Below, one piece after another: positions 1 through 7,882 of a stretch of DNA of 8,411 nucleotides. Each line of letters begins with the position of its first letter. The stretch's first letter is position 1. Source of the stretch: Sideroxydans sp. (GTDB lineage Bacteria; Pseudomonadota; Gammaproteobacteria; Burkholderiales; Gallionellaceae). Location: positions 1-8,411 of the forward strand of contig JAVBYP010000072.1 in NCBI GenBank assembly GCA_030823965.1, read 5' to 3'. The notes beneath the pieces are model-generated. The model made no database searches and was not told where the DNA came from. It worked only from the letters and a program-made list of their open reading frames with translations. The position numbers and the translations under genes are program-made.

Positions 1-1724
<1,724 letters not shown>

Positions 1725-1739
1725 GTAGCCAAACTGGGG

Positions 1740-1745
1740 TAGAAT
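1740..1745 (+). promoter_or_regulatory. Possible -10 element for phosphoribulokinase
   Basis: TAGAAT followed by a GC-rich discriminator (CGCGCC) lies 54 bases before the ATG at 1800. It resembles many betaproteobacterial sigma-70 -10 sites, but no good -35 hexamer is seen at standard spacing. If used, transcription would begin around 1752, just upstream of the Fur box, so bound Fur would occlude the start region. Confidence 0.35.
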
Positions 1746-1761
1746 CGCGCCTCAAAATTTT

Positions 1762-1776
1762 TAATAATCATTATCA
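1762..1776 (+). promoter_or_regulatory. Fur-box-like operator upstream of phosphoribulokinase
   Basis: The sequence TAATAATCATTATCA matches the 7-1-7 Fur consensus TGATAATNATTATCA at 13 of 14 defined positions; the only mismatch is the second base. It contains the perfect palindrome ATAAT-C-ATTAT and lies 23 bases before the start codon, between the candidate -10 and the ribosome binding site. Against the classical 19-base Fur box ending at 1775 it scores 14 of 19, with the last 12 bases contiguous. The tract is AT-rich, so chance matching is somewhat easier here, and binding is not demonstrated. Confidence 0.6.
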
Positions 1777-1786
1777 ATAATCGTTC

Positions 1787-1794
1787 AGGAGAGG
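1787..1794 (+). promoter_or_regulatory. Strong ribosome binding site of phosphoribulokinase
   Basis: AGGAGAGG, containing AGGAG, is separated by five bases from ATG 1800. It confirms that start and suggests high translation. Confidence 0.75.
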
Positions 1795-1799
1795 TCGTT

Positions 1800-2696
1800 A
1801 TGTCAGTCAAACATCCAGTCATCGCAGTAACCGGTTCTTCCGGCGCTGGTACCACTACCGTCAAGCGCGCGTTCGAGAACATCTTCCGTCGTGAGAGCAT
1901 CAAGGCTGCTGTCGTTGAAGGCGACAGCTTGCACAGCTTGGACCGTATGGCATTCCGCGCTGCCGCAGCAGAGGCGGCTAAGAACGGTCACAACACATTC
2001 AGTCACTTCGGCCCAGAAGCCAACCACTTCGACAAGATCGAAGGTATGTTCAAGCAATACGGTGAGACCGGCATGTGCCAACGTCGTTACTACGTGCACA
2101 GCGAAGCCGAGGCAGTAGAGCACAACAAACACTTCAACCTGACCAACCTGACACCCGGTGTGTTCACGCCTTGGGAGAACATCGAGTCAGGCTCTGACCT
2201 GCTGTTCTACGAAGGTCTGCACGGTTTGGCGATGGATGAATCCAAAGGTATCGATGCTCGCCGTTTCGTGGACTTGGCGATCGGTGTCGTGCCGGTGGTC
2301 AACCTCGAGTGGATCCAAAAGATCCATCGCGACAAGGCAGAGCGCGGCTACTCAGCAGAAGCGACAGTCGATACGATCATGCGTCGTATGCCTGATTACA
2401 TCAAATACATCACGCCACAGTTCACCCACACCGACATCAACTTCCAACGTGTGGCGACCGTGGATACATCGAATCCTTTCATCGCACGCGACATCCCAAC
2501 ACCGGATGAGAGCTTCGTGGTGATCCGCTTCCGTAATCCAAAGGGTGTCGATTTCCCTTACTTCCTGAGCATGATCCCTAACTCGTTCATGTCTCGAGCC
2601 AACACCATGGTGGTGCCAGGAGGCAAGATGAGCCACGCGATGGAGATCATCCTGTCGCCGATCATGCACGACATGATTCAGAACAAAAAGAAGTAA
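1800..2696 (+). CDS. prk: Phosphoribulokinase, class I (proteobacterial type)
   Basis: This cytoplasmic enzyme phosphorylates ribulose 5-phosphate with ATP to ribulose 1,5-bisphosphate, the CO2 acceptor of RuBisCO. The product is 298 residues, the normal size for the proteobacterial octameric class. The P-loop GSSGAGTTT is at residues 12-20. VVEGDSLH places D42 where the catalytic base of the Rhodobacter enzyme sits. LLFYEGLHG (E138) and VNLEWIQKIHRDKAERG (D178) carry the conserved acidic and substrate-binding residues. The complete frame, strong ribosome binding site and downstream terminator argue for a functional, well-expressed gene. Its leader contains a Fur-like operator. It may be read from its own promoter or from the upstream FecR-SPOR gene. 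No other Calvin-cycle gene is within the window, so RuBisCO must be elsewhere. The family also includes PRK-like proteins of uncertain role, but the preserved catalytic residues favour true phosphoribulokinase. Confidence 0.96.
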   Translation: MSVKHPVIAVTGSSGAGTTTVKRAFENIFRRESIKAAVVEGDSLHSLDRMAFRAAAAEAAKNGHNTFSHFGPEANHFDKIEGMFKQYGETGMCQRRYYVHSEAEAVEHNKHFNLTNLTPGVFTPWENIESGSDLLFYEGLHGLAMDESKGIDARRFVDLAIGVVPVVNLEWIQKIHRDKAERGYSAEATVDTIMRRMPDYIKYITPQFTHTDINFQRVATVDTSNPFIARDIPTPDESFVVIRFRNPKGVDFPYFLSMIPNSFMSRANTMVVPGGKMSHAMEIILSPIMHDMIQNKKK

Positions 2697-2714
2697 GACT
2701 TAAAGTAATGACAG

Positions 2715-2749
2715 AACGGGGAATCAGGCTTGGCTTGATTCCCCGTTTT
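2715..2749 (+). terminator. Intrinsic terminator after phosphoribulokinase
   Basis: A perfect 12-base stem (AACGGGGAATCA at 2715-2726, TGATTCCCCGTT at 2736-2747) encloses a 9-base loop and ends in a short TTTT run (2746-2749, overlapping the stem foot). It lies 18 bases after the stop codon and separates phosphoribulokinase from the AT-rich gene that follows. Confidence 0.85.
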
Positions 2750-2783
2750 GCTTTAGAGGGATGGTTTTCACTGAAGGTGCTCT

Positions 2784-3548
2784 ATGTCTGAGAGTAAACA
2801 TAAGAATTACGAGATTCTTAACCTCATAGGTTATGGATTGGCAAAATTCAACAATGATTTCACGCGGGAATTTGGAGTGGAAACCAAGACAGCACTCTAC
2901 GAATATTTTGTTCGAGCAGGAATCGCTGAAACCGTGGGCACTATTAAAAATCGACAAGATTTGTTCGACCCATTCTTTGAGAACGGGAGAAAAGGGTGGT
3001 GGCAAAAGGGTGATGCGTATATCCACCGGAAAATATTTATCGACCATTTATTTGGAAATCTAGGCGCCGCTGATTTTGCGGCGATAGTTAAGATGTATTT
3101 ACTTGGTGAAGGTCATCTCGGCACGCCAGACCAAAAGACAATTCCCCCCATAACAAAAAGCAAATTTAAACAACTCCAAGAAACAGGCGAAGAGGCTGAA
3201 ATTTTCTTCATGGAAAATTTCAGAACTATCCCTCAGTTCCAGAATGCATCAATTGAAGATGCTAGAAAATTTGGCGATGGTTACGATTTCCAAGTTCAAT
3301 TAGAAAATGAATATGTTCTGGCGGAAGTCAAAGGCGTTAGAGCCAAAAAAGGGGCCTTCAGACTGACTGAGAATGAGCACTCTAAAGCCAGAGAATACAA
3401 ACAAGCCTATGGCGTAGTGGTTGTTAGCAACTTAGAAGACACGCCAAAAATGACAGCGATTTTCAACCCTCTAAGTAAGTTAACTTTTACAGAGGCAGTC
3501 ATTCAAACAAAGCAGCTCAGTTTTCATTCCCAATCTTTGGAGTGGTAG
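2784..3548 (+). CDS. DUF3883 / PD-(D/E)XK nuclease-like protein, AT-rich
   Basis: The product is 254 residues with no signal peptide or membrane segment. The C-terminal part, about residues 130-225, resembles DUF3883: GEEAEIFF (136-142), DGYDF (165-169), LAEVKG (179-184), FRLTENEHSKA (192-202) and YGVVVVSNL (209-217). D168, E181 and K183 fit the D...ExK core of the PD-(D/E)XK nuclease superfamily, which makes DNA cleavage possible but unproven. The N-terminal 125 residues carry a conserved-looking block KNRQDLFDPFFENGRKGWWQKG (parts at 56-76), which I cannot assign to a named domain. The start ATG is preceded by GAAGG at 2773-2777. Three sampled 60-base lines have 35%, 40% and 47% GC, against 58% in sampled lines of phosphoribulokinase and uvrD, so horizontal acquisition is likely. 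DUF3883 domains occur in restriction and defence proteins; a defence role is inference only. Confidence 0.75.
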   Translation: MSESKHKNYEILNLIGYGLAKFNNDFTREFGVETKTALYEYFVRAGIAETVGTIKNRQDLFDPFFENGRKGWWQKGDAYIHRKIFIDHLFGNLGAADFAAIVKMYLLGEGHLGTPDQKTIPPITKSKFKQLQETGEEAEIFFMENFRTIPQFQNASIEDARKFGDGYDFQVQLENEYVLAEVKGVRAKKGAFRLTENEHSKAREYKQAYGVVVVSNLEDTPKMTAIFNPLSKLTFTEAVIQTKQLSFHSQSLEW

Positions 3549-3578
3549 GCGCGCATACGAATTTATTAACCTTGCGTG

Positions 3579-3587
3579 TGGGATAAT
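3579..3587 (+). promoter_or_regulatory. Extended -10 promoter candidate for uvrD
   Basis: TGGGATAAT matches the extended -10 form TGN-TATAAT with one mismatch in the hexamer. Transcription would begin about seven bases after the hexamer, at or next to the A of ATG 3594. That would make a leaderless or nearly leaderless transcript. No clear -35 is present, which extended -10 promoters do not require. Reading through from the preceding gene is also possible because no terminator intervenes. Confidence 0.35.
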
Positions 3588-3593
3588 TCGCAG

Positions 3594-5765
3594 ATGAATC
3601 CTGCTCTTCTTTCCGGTCTAAATCCCGAACAACGTGCCGCCGTCGAACTGCCTACTCAATCTGCGCTGATATTGGCGGGTGCAGGAAGTGGTAAGACGCG
3701 CGTGCTCACTACGCGTATCGCTTATCTCATCAGCACAGGGCAAGCTAACCCCCACAGTATCTTGGCGGTGACCTTTACCAACAAGGCGGCGAAGGAGATG
3801 AAGACGCGCCTGTCGAGCATGCTGCCTGTCAACATCAACAGCATGTGGATCGGCACCTTCCACGGGCTGTGTAATCGTTTGTTGCGCGCGCATTTTCGCG
3901 AGGCGAATCTGCCGCAGACTTTTCAGATCCTTGATTCGGGCGATCAGCTATCCGCCATCAAACGCGTGATGAAGGCGCAGAATCTTGATCCAGAGAAGTA
4001 CATCCCGCGTGATGTGCAGAATTTCATCAGTGGTAGTAAAGAGCAAGGACTGCGGGCGCATGAAGTGGAAGCCTACGATCAGTTCACTCAGCGCAAGGTA
4101 GAAGTGTTCGCCGAATACGATGCGCAATGTCAGCGCGAAGGCGTAGTGGATTTTTCCGAGTTGTTGTTGCGCTGTTACGAATTGTTGTCGCGCAATCAAG
4201 GCTTGCGCGAGCATTATCAGGAGCGCTTCAAACACATCCTCGTGGATGAGTTCCAAGATACCAATCCGCTTCAATATCGCTGGTTGAAACTATTGGCAGG
4301 TGGCAATAACTCCCTCTTTGCGGTGGGCGACGACGATCAATCCATCTATGCCTTCCGCGGCGCGAACGTGGGCAACATGCAAGAGCTGTTGCGCGACTTC
4401 CATGTGGAGAACGTCATCAAGCTGGAGCAGAACTATCGCTCGCACGGCAACATCCTCGATGCGGCCAACGCACTCATCAGCAACAACAAGAATCGCCTCG
4501 GCAAGAATCTGTGGACCTCCGAGAACGGCGGCGAGCAGTTGCGTGTGTATGAAGCAGAGACCGATGTGGATGAGGCGCGATTCATCGTCGAGGAGATCCA
4601 AGAACTCAAGCGCGAAGGGGTGAAGCTGACCGAGATGGCTCTGCTGTATCGCTCCAATGCACAGTCGCGCGTGCTGGAACATGCACTGGTATCGGCGGGG
4701 TTGTCCTACCGTGTGTATGGCGGTTTGCGCTTCTTCGAGCGGCAAGAGATCAAGCACACCTTGGCTTATCTGCGCTTGATGGAGAACACGGATGATGACA
4801 ACGCGCTGCTGCGTATCATCAACTTCCCCACGCGTGGCATCGGTGCGCGCAGCATCGAGCAGTTGCAAGAGTCGGCACGCATCAACAACACGACCCTATG
4901 GGATGCCGCCGCCCGTGCAGGCGGCAAGGTGACTGCCTTCGTAGGCCTCATCGAATCCCTGCGCAGTGGCATCGCAGGTCTGCCGCTGCCGGAGATCATG
5001 GAGCATGTGCTGCACCACAGCGGCTTGGTGGCGCATTACGAGGGTGAGAAGGCGGTCGCGTCCAAACGTCGCGAAGCGGAAGAGCGTTTGGAGAACATGA
5101 ACGAACTCATCAACTCCGCCACCTTGTTCGTGCATGAGAATGAAGACGACAGCCTCACTGCATTCCTTACCCATGCTTCGCTGGAATCGGGAGAGCATCA
5201 AGCGGGAGATGGTGATGACGCGCTGCATCTGATGACGGTGCATGCGGCCAAGGGATTGGAGTTCCACACCGTGTTCATCACCGGCTTGGAAGAGAGCCTG
5301 TTCCCGCACCAGAACAGTATCGACAATAACGACCTCGATGAAGAGCGGCGCCTGATGTACGTGGCCATCACGCGCGCGCGGCGCCGTCTGTATCTCACCT
5401 TCGCGCAACGTCGCATGTTGCACGGGCAGACACACTACAGCCGCGTATCCAGTTTCATGCGTGAGTTGCCGGAGGAATTACTGCATTGGATCACACCGCG
5501 CTACAGCGCAAGCTCATCGTTCCAGTCCAGCAGCTATGAGACGAACAGCTACACCAAAGCGTTCAACGCCGTACCTATGGAGAAAGCGCCGCCTGCACCG
5601 AGTGCGATGTGGCGTATCGGACAGCGAGTGTTCCATCAGAAGTTCGGCGAGGGCGTGGTGACGGGCAGCGAAGGCAGCGGCACGGAAGGCCGTGTGCAAG
5701 TGAATTTCAAACGCGCTGGCAGCAAATGGCTGGCACTCGAATATGCCAAGCTCGAAGCCCTCTGA
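3594..5765 (+). CDS. uvrD: DNA helicase II, UvrD/Rep family SF1A
   Basis: This ATP-dependent 3'-5' DNA helicase acts in nucleotide excision repair and mismatch repair and displaces proteins from DNA. The start at 3594 gives MNPALLSGLNPEQRAAV and 723 residues, close to E. coli UvrD (720); an in-frame GTG at 3576 is less likely. The helicase motifs are in order: Q-motif Q13, Walker A AGAGSGKT at 28-35, motif Ia TFTNKAAKEMK, DEFQD at 218-222, GDDDQSIYAFRGA from 245, motif IV QNYRS, motif V VHAAKGLEF from 549 and motif VI VAITRARR from 590. The C-terminal 60 residues (GQRVFHQKFGEGVVTG ... WLALEYAKLEAL) form the Tudor-like UvrD tail that contacts RNA polymerase and UvrB in studied homologues; its presence favours UvrD over Rep. 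There is no strong Shine-Dalgarno sequence. The last codons overlap the next gene. Confidence 0.95.
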   Translation: MNPALLSGLNPEQRAAVELPTQSALILAGAGSGKTRVLTTRIAYLISTGQANPHSILAVTFTNKAAKEMKTRLSSMLPVNINSMWIGTFHGLCNRLLRAHFREANLPQTFQILDSGDQLSAIKRVMKAQNLDPEKYIPRDVQNFISGSKEQGLRAHEVEAYDQFTQRKVEVFAEYDAQCQREGVVDFSELLLRCYELLSRNQGLREHYQERFKHILVDEFQDTNPLQYRWLKLLAGGNNSLFAVGDDDQSIYAFRGANVGNMQELLRDFHVENVIKLEQNYRSHGNILDAANALISNNKNRLGKNLWTSENGGEQLRVYEAETDVDEARFIVEEIQELKREGVKLTEMALLYRSNAQSRVLEHALVSAGLSYRVYGGLRFFERQEIKHTLAYLRLMENTDDDNALLRIINFPTRGIGARSIEQLQESARINNTTLWDAAARAGGKVTAFVGLIESLRSGIAGLPLPEIMEHVLHHSGLVAHYEGEKAVASKRREAEERLENMNELINSATLFVHENEDDSLTAFLTHASLESGEHQAGDGDDALHLMTVHAAKGLEFHTVFITGLEESLFPHQNSIDNNDLDEERRLMYVAITRARRRLYLTFAQRRMLHGQTHYSRVSSFMRELPEELLHWITPRYSASSSFQSSSYETNSYTKAFNAVPMEKAPPAPSAMWRIGQRVFHQKFGEGVVTGSEGSGTEGRVQVNFKRAGSKWLALEYAKLEAL

Positions 5766-6195
5766 TGCCACGCTACGGCTGATCGTTGAGAGCTATCAGC
5801 GGCTCACCGGCAAGCCGCTCATCCCCACTGTGCCAACTGATGCGAACGCGTTGCGCACTGCCATATGGGAAGCGCCGCGCGCCATCGTGGCGCACGGCAC
5901 GGAAGTCGATCCTATCTTCTTCTATGGCAATCGTTTGGCGTTGCAACTGTTCGAGATGAACGAGGATGAGTTCGCTCGATTGCCCTCCCGCTTGTCCGCA
6001 GAGCCGATGGCACAGGATGCGCGGGTGATGTTGCTAGAGAAGGTCACTCAGCAAGGTTATGTGGATGGCTACTCTGGCATGCGTATCGCCAAGAGCGGTC
6101 GACGCTTCATGATCACCGATACGACAGTGTGGAATCTACTCGATGAGGCAGGCCGATATCACGGTCAAGCGGCGGTATTTCGCTCGACCACTTGA
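5743..6195 (+). CDS. MEKHLA-domain (PAS-like) protein
   Basis: The product is a 150-residue soluble protein. Residues about 10-147 match the MEKHLA domain: a helical start (LRLIVESYQRLTGKPL), DPIFFYGNRLALQLFEMN (56-73), EFARLPSRLSAEP (76-88), then YVDGYSGMRIAKSGRRFMITDTTVWNLLDEAG in short strands (106-137). MEKHLA resembles PAS folds and is known from plant HD-ZIP III regulators and stand-alone bacterial proteins; its ligand is generally unknown. No output domain or DNA-binding motif is visible, so a small sensor or binding module is the most that can be said. The only good start, ATG 5743, lies 23 bases inside the end of uvrD in another frame; ATG 5765 is out of frame. This implies co-transcription and translational coupling with uvrD. 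The -35 of the next promoter overlaps its stop codon. Confidence 0.8.
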   Translation: MPSSKPSDATLRLIVESYQRLTGKPLIPTVPTDANALRTAIWEAPRAIVAHGTEVDPIFFYGNRLALQLFEMNEDEFARLPSRLSAEPMAQDARVMLLEKVTQQGYVDGYSGMRIAKSGRRFMITDTTVWNLLDEAGRYHGQAAVFRSTT

Positions 6196-6220
6196 TATGA
6201 ATATCAGCGAAGACTAATAT
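6192..6220 (+). promoter_or_regulatory. Sigma-70-type promoter of the AhpD-like gene
   Basis: TTGATA at 6192-6197 and TAATAT at 6215-6220 are separated by exactly 17 bases. The -35 matches the consensus at 5 of 6 bases and the -10 at 4 of 6. Transcription would start near 6227, leaving a leader of about 29 bases. Confidence 0.5.
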
Positions 6221-6255
6221 ACGCGCCTGCAATACAACTCACAAAGGAAAGCCCC

Positions 6256-6597
6256 ATGAGCAAGTCGTACAAAGAACTGATCCAACATCTCAATCCACCC
6301 TTGGGCGCTTTTCGAAAAGAATCCGCTGAAGTGATGACAGGCTTCGATTCGATGTCCAAGGCCGCTATGACGGCAGGTGTCATTTCCGCTTTGGATAAAG
6401 AATTGATCGCGACGGCTATCGCGGTCTCTACCCGTTGCGAGGGTTGCATCGCGTATCACGTCAGAGCTTTGGTGCGTCTGGGTGCGACACGAGAGCAAGT
6501 CAATGAGATGTTATCCGTCGCGGTGTACATGGGCGGCGGACCATCGTTGATGTATGCGGGTGAAGTGTTACACGCCTTCGACGAATTTAAGGCTTGA
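6256..6597 (+). CDS. Carboxymuconolactone decarboxylase family, AhpD-like protein
   Basis: The product is a 113-residue cytoplasmic protein of the CMD/AhpD fold. C61-E-G-C64-I-A-Y-H68 reproduces the AhpD CxxC...H active site. E49 lies 12 residues before the first cysteine, as E118 does before C130 in mycobacterial AhpD, so the full proton-relay set is present. This points to thiol-disulfide or peroxidase-linked activity and not to gamma-carboxymuconolactone decarboxylation, since no aromatic catabolism genes are nearby. ALDKELIATAIAVSTR and the glycine-rich YMGGGPSLMYAGEVLHAFDEF end (91-111) are typical of small AhpD-like proteins. The start is supported by AAGGA at 6244-6248, 7 bases before ATG. 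It has its own promoter candidate and no alkyl hydroperoxide reductase gene beside it. Its 3' end overlaps the convergent membrane-protein gene by 11 bases. Confidence 0.9.
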   Translation: MSKSYKELIQHLNPPLGAFRKESAEVMTGFDSMSKAAMTAGVISALDKELIATAIAVSTRCEGCIAYHVRALVRLGATREQVNEMLSVAVYMGGGPSLMYAGEVLHAFDEFKA

Positions 6598-7090
6598 TCA
6601 ACTCAGCTGGCGGCGGGTACTTCGCTGCCAGTTTGTCTGGTACTTCTCCATTGGTGGCCTGAGCGATCGCACCGGCTTCCAGCACTGAGGTGAATAACAC
6701 GAAGATCAGGGTAGGCATCAGGGCGATACGCGTGAGCGCAGTCCAGATGATGCTCGCCATGTGCGGGTCGCTGGAGAGCATGCTGAGTAGCCATGCGATC
6801 AATACCAGAAAAGCAGATATCGCATAGCCCAGGAGTAACAAGCGGCTACGATTCCAACTCAAACGCCAGTGCATGTCCACGAACCAGCTCGTTTGTTTGC
6901 GACTGCGCAGATAGATGTAGGCAAGCAGACTGCCCGAGCAGATCAACGGGATGAGTAGTCCGATCATGCCGATCTTCAGACCCAGCACGGCGGGTGTCAT
7001 CAACAGGTCGAAAGCAAACACACCTCCAACGAAGAGGTTGTGCGGGTTCTGCGCTTGCTTACGCTCGATCGCGGTCGCTTGGATCTTCAT
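6587..7090 (-). CDS. Small integral membrane protein of unknown function
   Basis: I do not recognise the family. The product has 167 residues. It has a charged N-terminus (MKIQATAIERKQAQN) and hydrophobic segments at about 20-37, 39-61, 84-106 and 119-142, so three or four inner-membrane helices. A basic loop (RSRKQTSWFVDMHWRLSWNRSR, parts at 62-83) between helices suggests a cytoplasmic face there by the positive-inside rule. The tail is soluble and proline-rich (KYPPPAELIKP). Its ATG overlaps the TGA of the upstream BPSS1780-family gene in an ATGA arrangement, a strong sign of translational coupling and shared function. It ends 11 bases inside the convergent AhpD-like gene. No enzymatic motif is visible. 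Confidence 0.75.
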   Translation of the reverse strand: MKIQATAIERKQAQNPHNLFVGGVFAFDLLMTPAVLGLKIGMIGLLIPLICSGSLLAYIYLRSRKQTSWFVDMHWRLSWNRSRLLLLGYAISAFLVLIAWLLSMLSSDPHMASIIWTALTRIALMPTLIFVLFTSVLEAGAIAQATNGEVPDKLAAKYPPPAELIKP

Positions 7091-7872
7091 TGTGGTGTAC
7101 CTATATTTTCAGAATCAACTGCCGCAGCGACGACCACAGGCTCATCCAACCACGGGAAGATGTTGCGGTAGCTCACGTAGAGCGAAGTCAGTCCGAGTGG
7201 TAACAGTAGGATCATGCCGATACCGAACGGCAAGATGCCTAACATCAGCGCGACCAGTTGCATGATGAGGCTGTACACCGTATAGGGAACGATGTTGCGT
7301 AGGGTGCCGACGAAACTGTCGCGCAAAGCCATGAGAGGTGGCACATCGCTGAAGAACACCAGCATGGGGGCATATTGCCACGCCACGATGAGCATCAACA
7401 CCAAGGAGAATCCCAGCAATATGGCCAGCGCCACTCCGCTACCTGCGGTGCTTAGCGCATCCATCAACACTTGCGGATCGTCAGTGGCGCGCACTTGTTC
7501 CATCAAGGTGGTGAGTTGATCGCCACCCACGAACACCATCACTGCTGAGGCGAGCAACATGCCCATCATCAGGAATGCACCCAGTGAAACGAGAGCGGGT
7601 GTGTTCTTCTTGAAACCTGCCAACAAGTCGGTCAATTCGACCTCTTCGTTCTCCTCCAGCGCGCGGCAGATGCGCATGTAACCCGCCAGCATGAGGGGCA
7701 TGAGGATGACGGCGAGTAGAGGGCCGATGAGTGGGATCACCATCGCGAGGACGATCGCCAGTGCGCCGATCAAGGAGGTGGCGATGGCGAGGATAGGGCT
7801 GACCATGATGAGTTGGTAGCCTTGCTTGATCCAAGTCCAGCCACGGGCTGCAGTGAATTTTTTGATTTCCAT
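7087..7872 (-). CDS. BPSS1780-family inner-membrane protein
   Basis: The product is a 261-residue protein with an amphipathic start (MEIKKFTAARGWTWIKQGYQ) typical of the betaproteobacterial BPSS1780 family. It has strongly hydrophobic stretches at about 22-65 (two helices), 92-115, 147-178 and 195-236. The loop GYMRICRALEENEEVELTDLLAGFKKN (parts at 64-90) is the characteristic soluble segment between helices. Function is unknown in the family; some relatives are called transmembrane or putative stress-related proteins without proof. It lies 10 bases after thrB and overlaps the next gene by 4 bases, so the three form a leftward operon. The ribosome binding site is weak (AAGAGA on the minus strand), consistent with coupling to thrB translation. 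Confidence 0.8.
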   Translation of the reverse strand: MEIKKFTAARGWTWIKQGYQLIMVSPILAIATSLIGALAIVLAMVIPLIGPLLAVILMPLMLAGYMRICRALEENEEVELTDLLAGFKKNTPALVSLGAFLMMGMLLASAVMVFVGGDQLTTLMEQVRATDDPQVLMDALSTAGSGVALAILLGFSLVLMLIVAWQYAPMLVFFSDVPPLMALRDSFVGTLRNIVPYTVYSLIMQLVALMLGILPFGIGMILLLPLGLTSLYVSYRNIFPWLDEPVVVAAAVDSENIGTPQ

Positions 7873-7882
7873 TCGAATTCTC

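Noticed and set aside
4290..5435. Long minus-strand open frames (192 and 179 codons) within uvrD
   Set aside because: Low-complexity, histidine- and leucine-rich translations opposite a conserved helicase; no ribosome binding site or family resemblance.
2784..5765. A Gabija defence system
   Set aside because: The first gene has no OLD-family ATPase/TOPRIM features and the helicase is a full-length UvrD with the housekeeping C-terminal tail.
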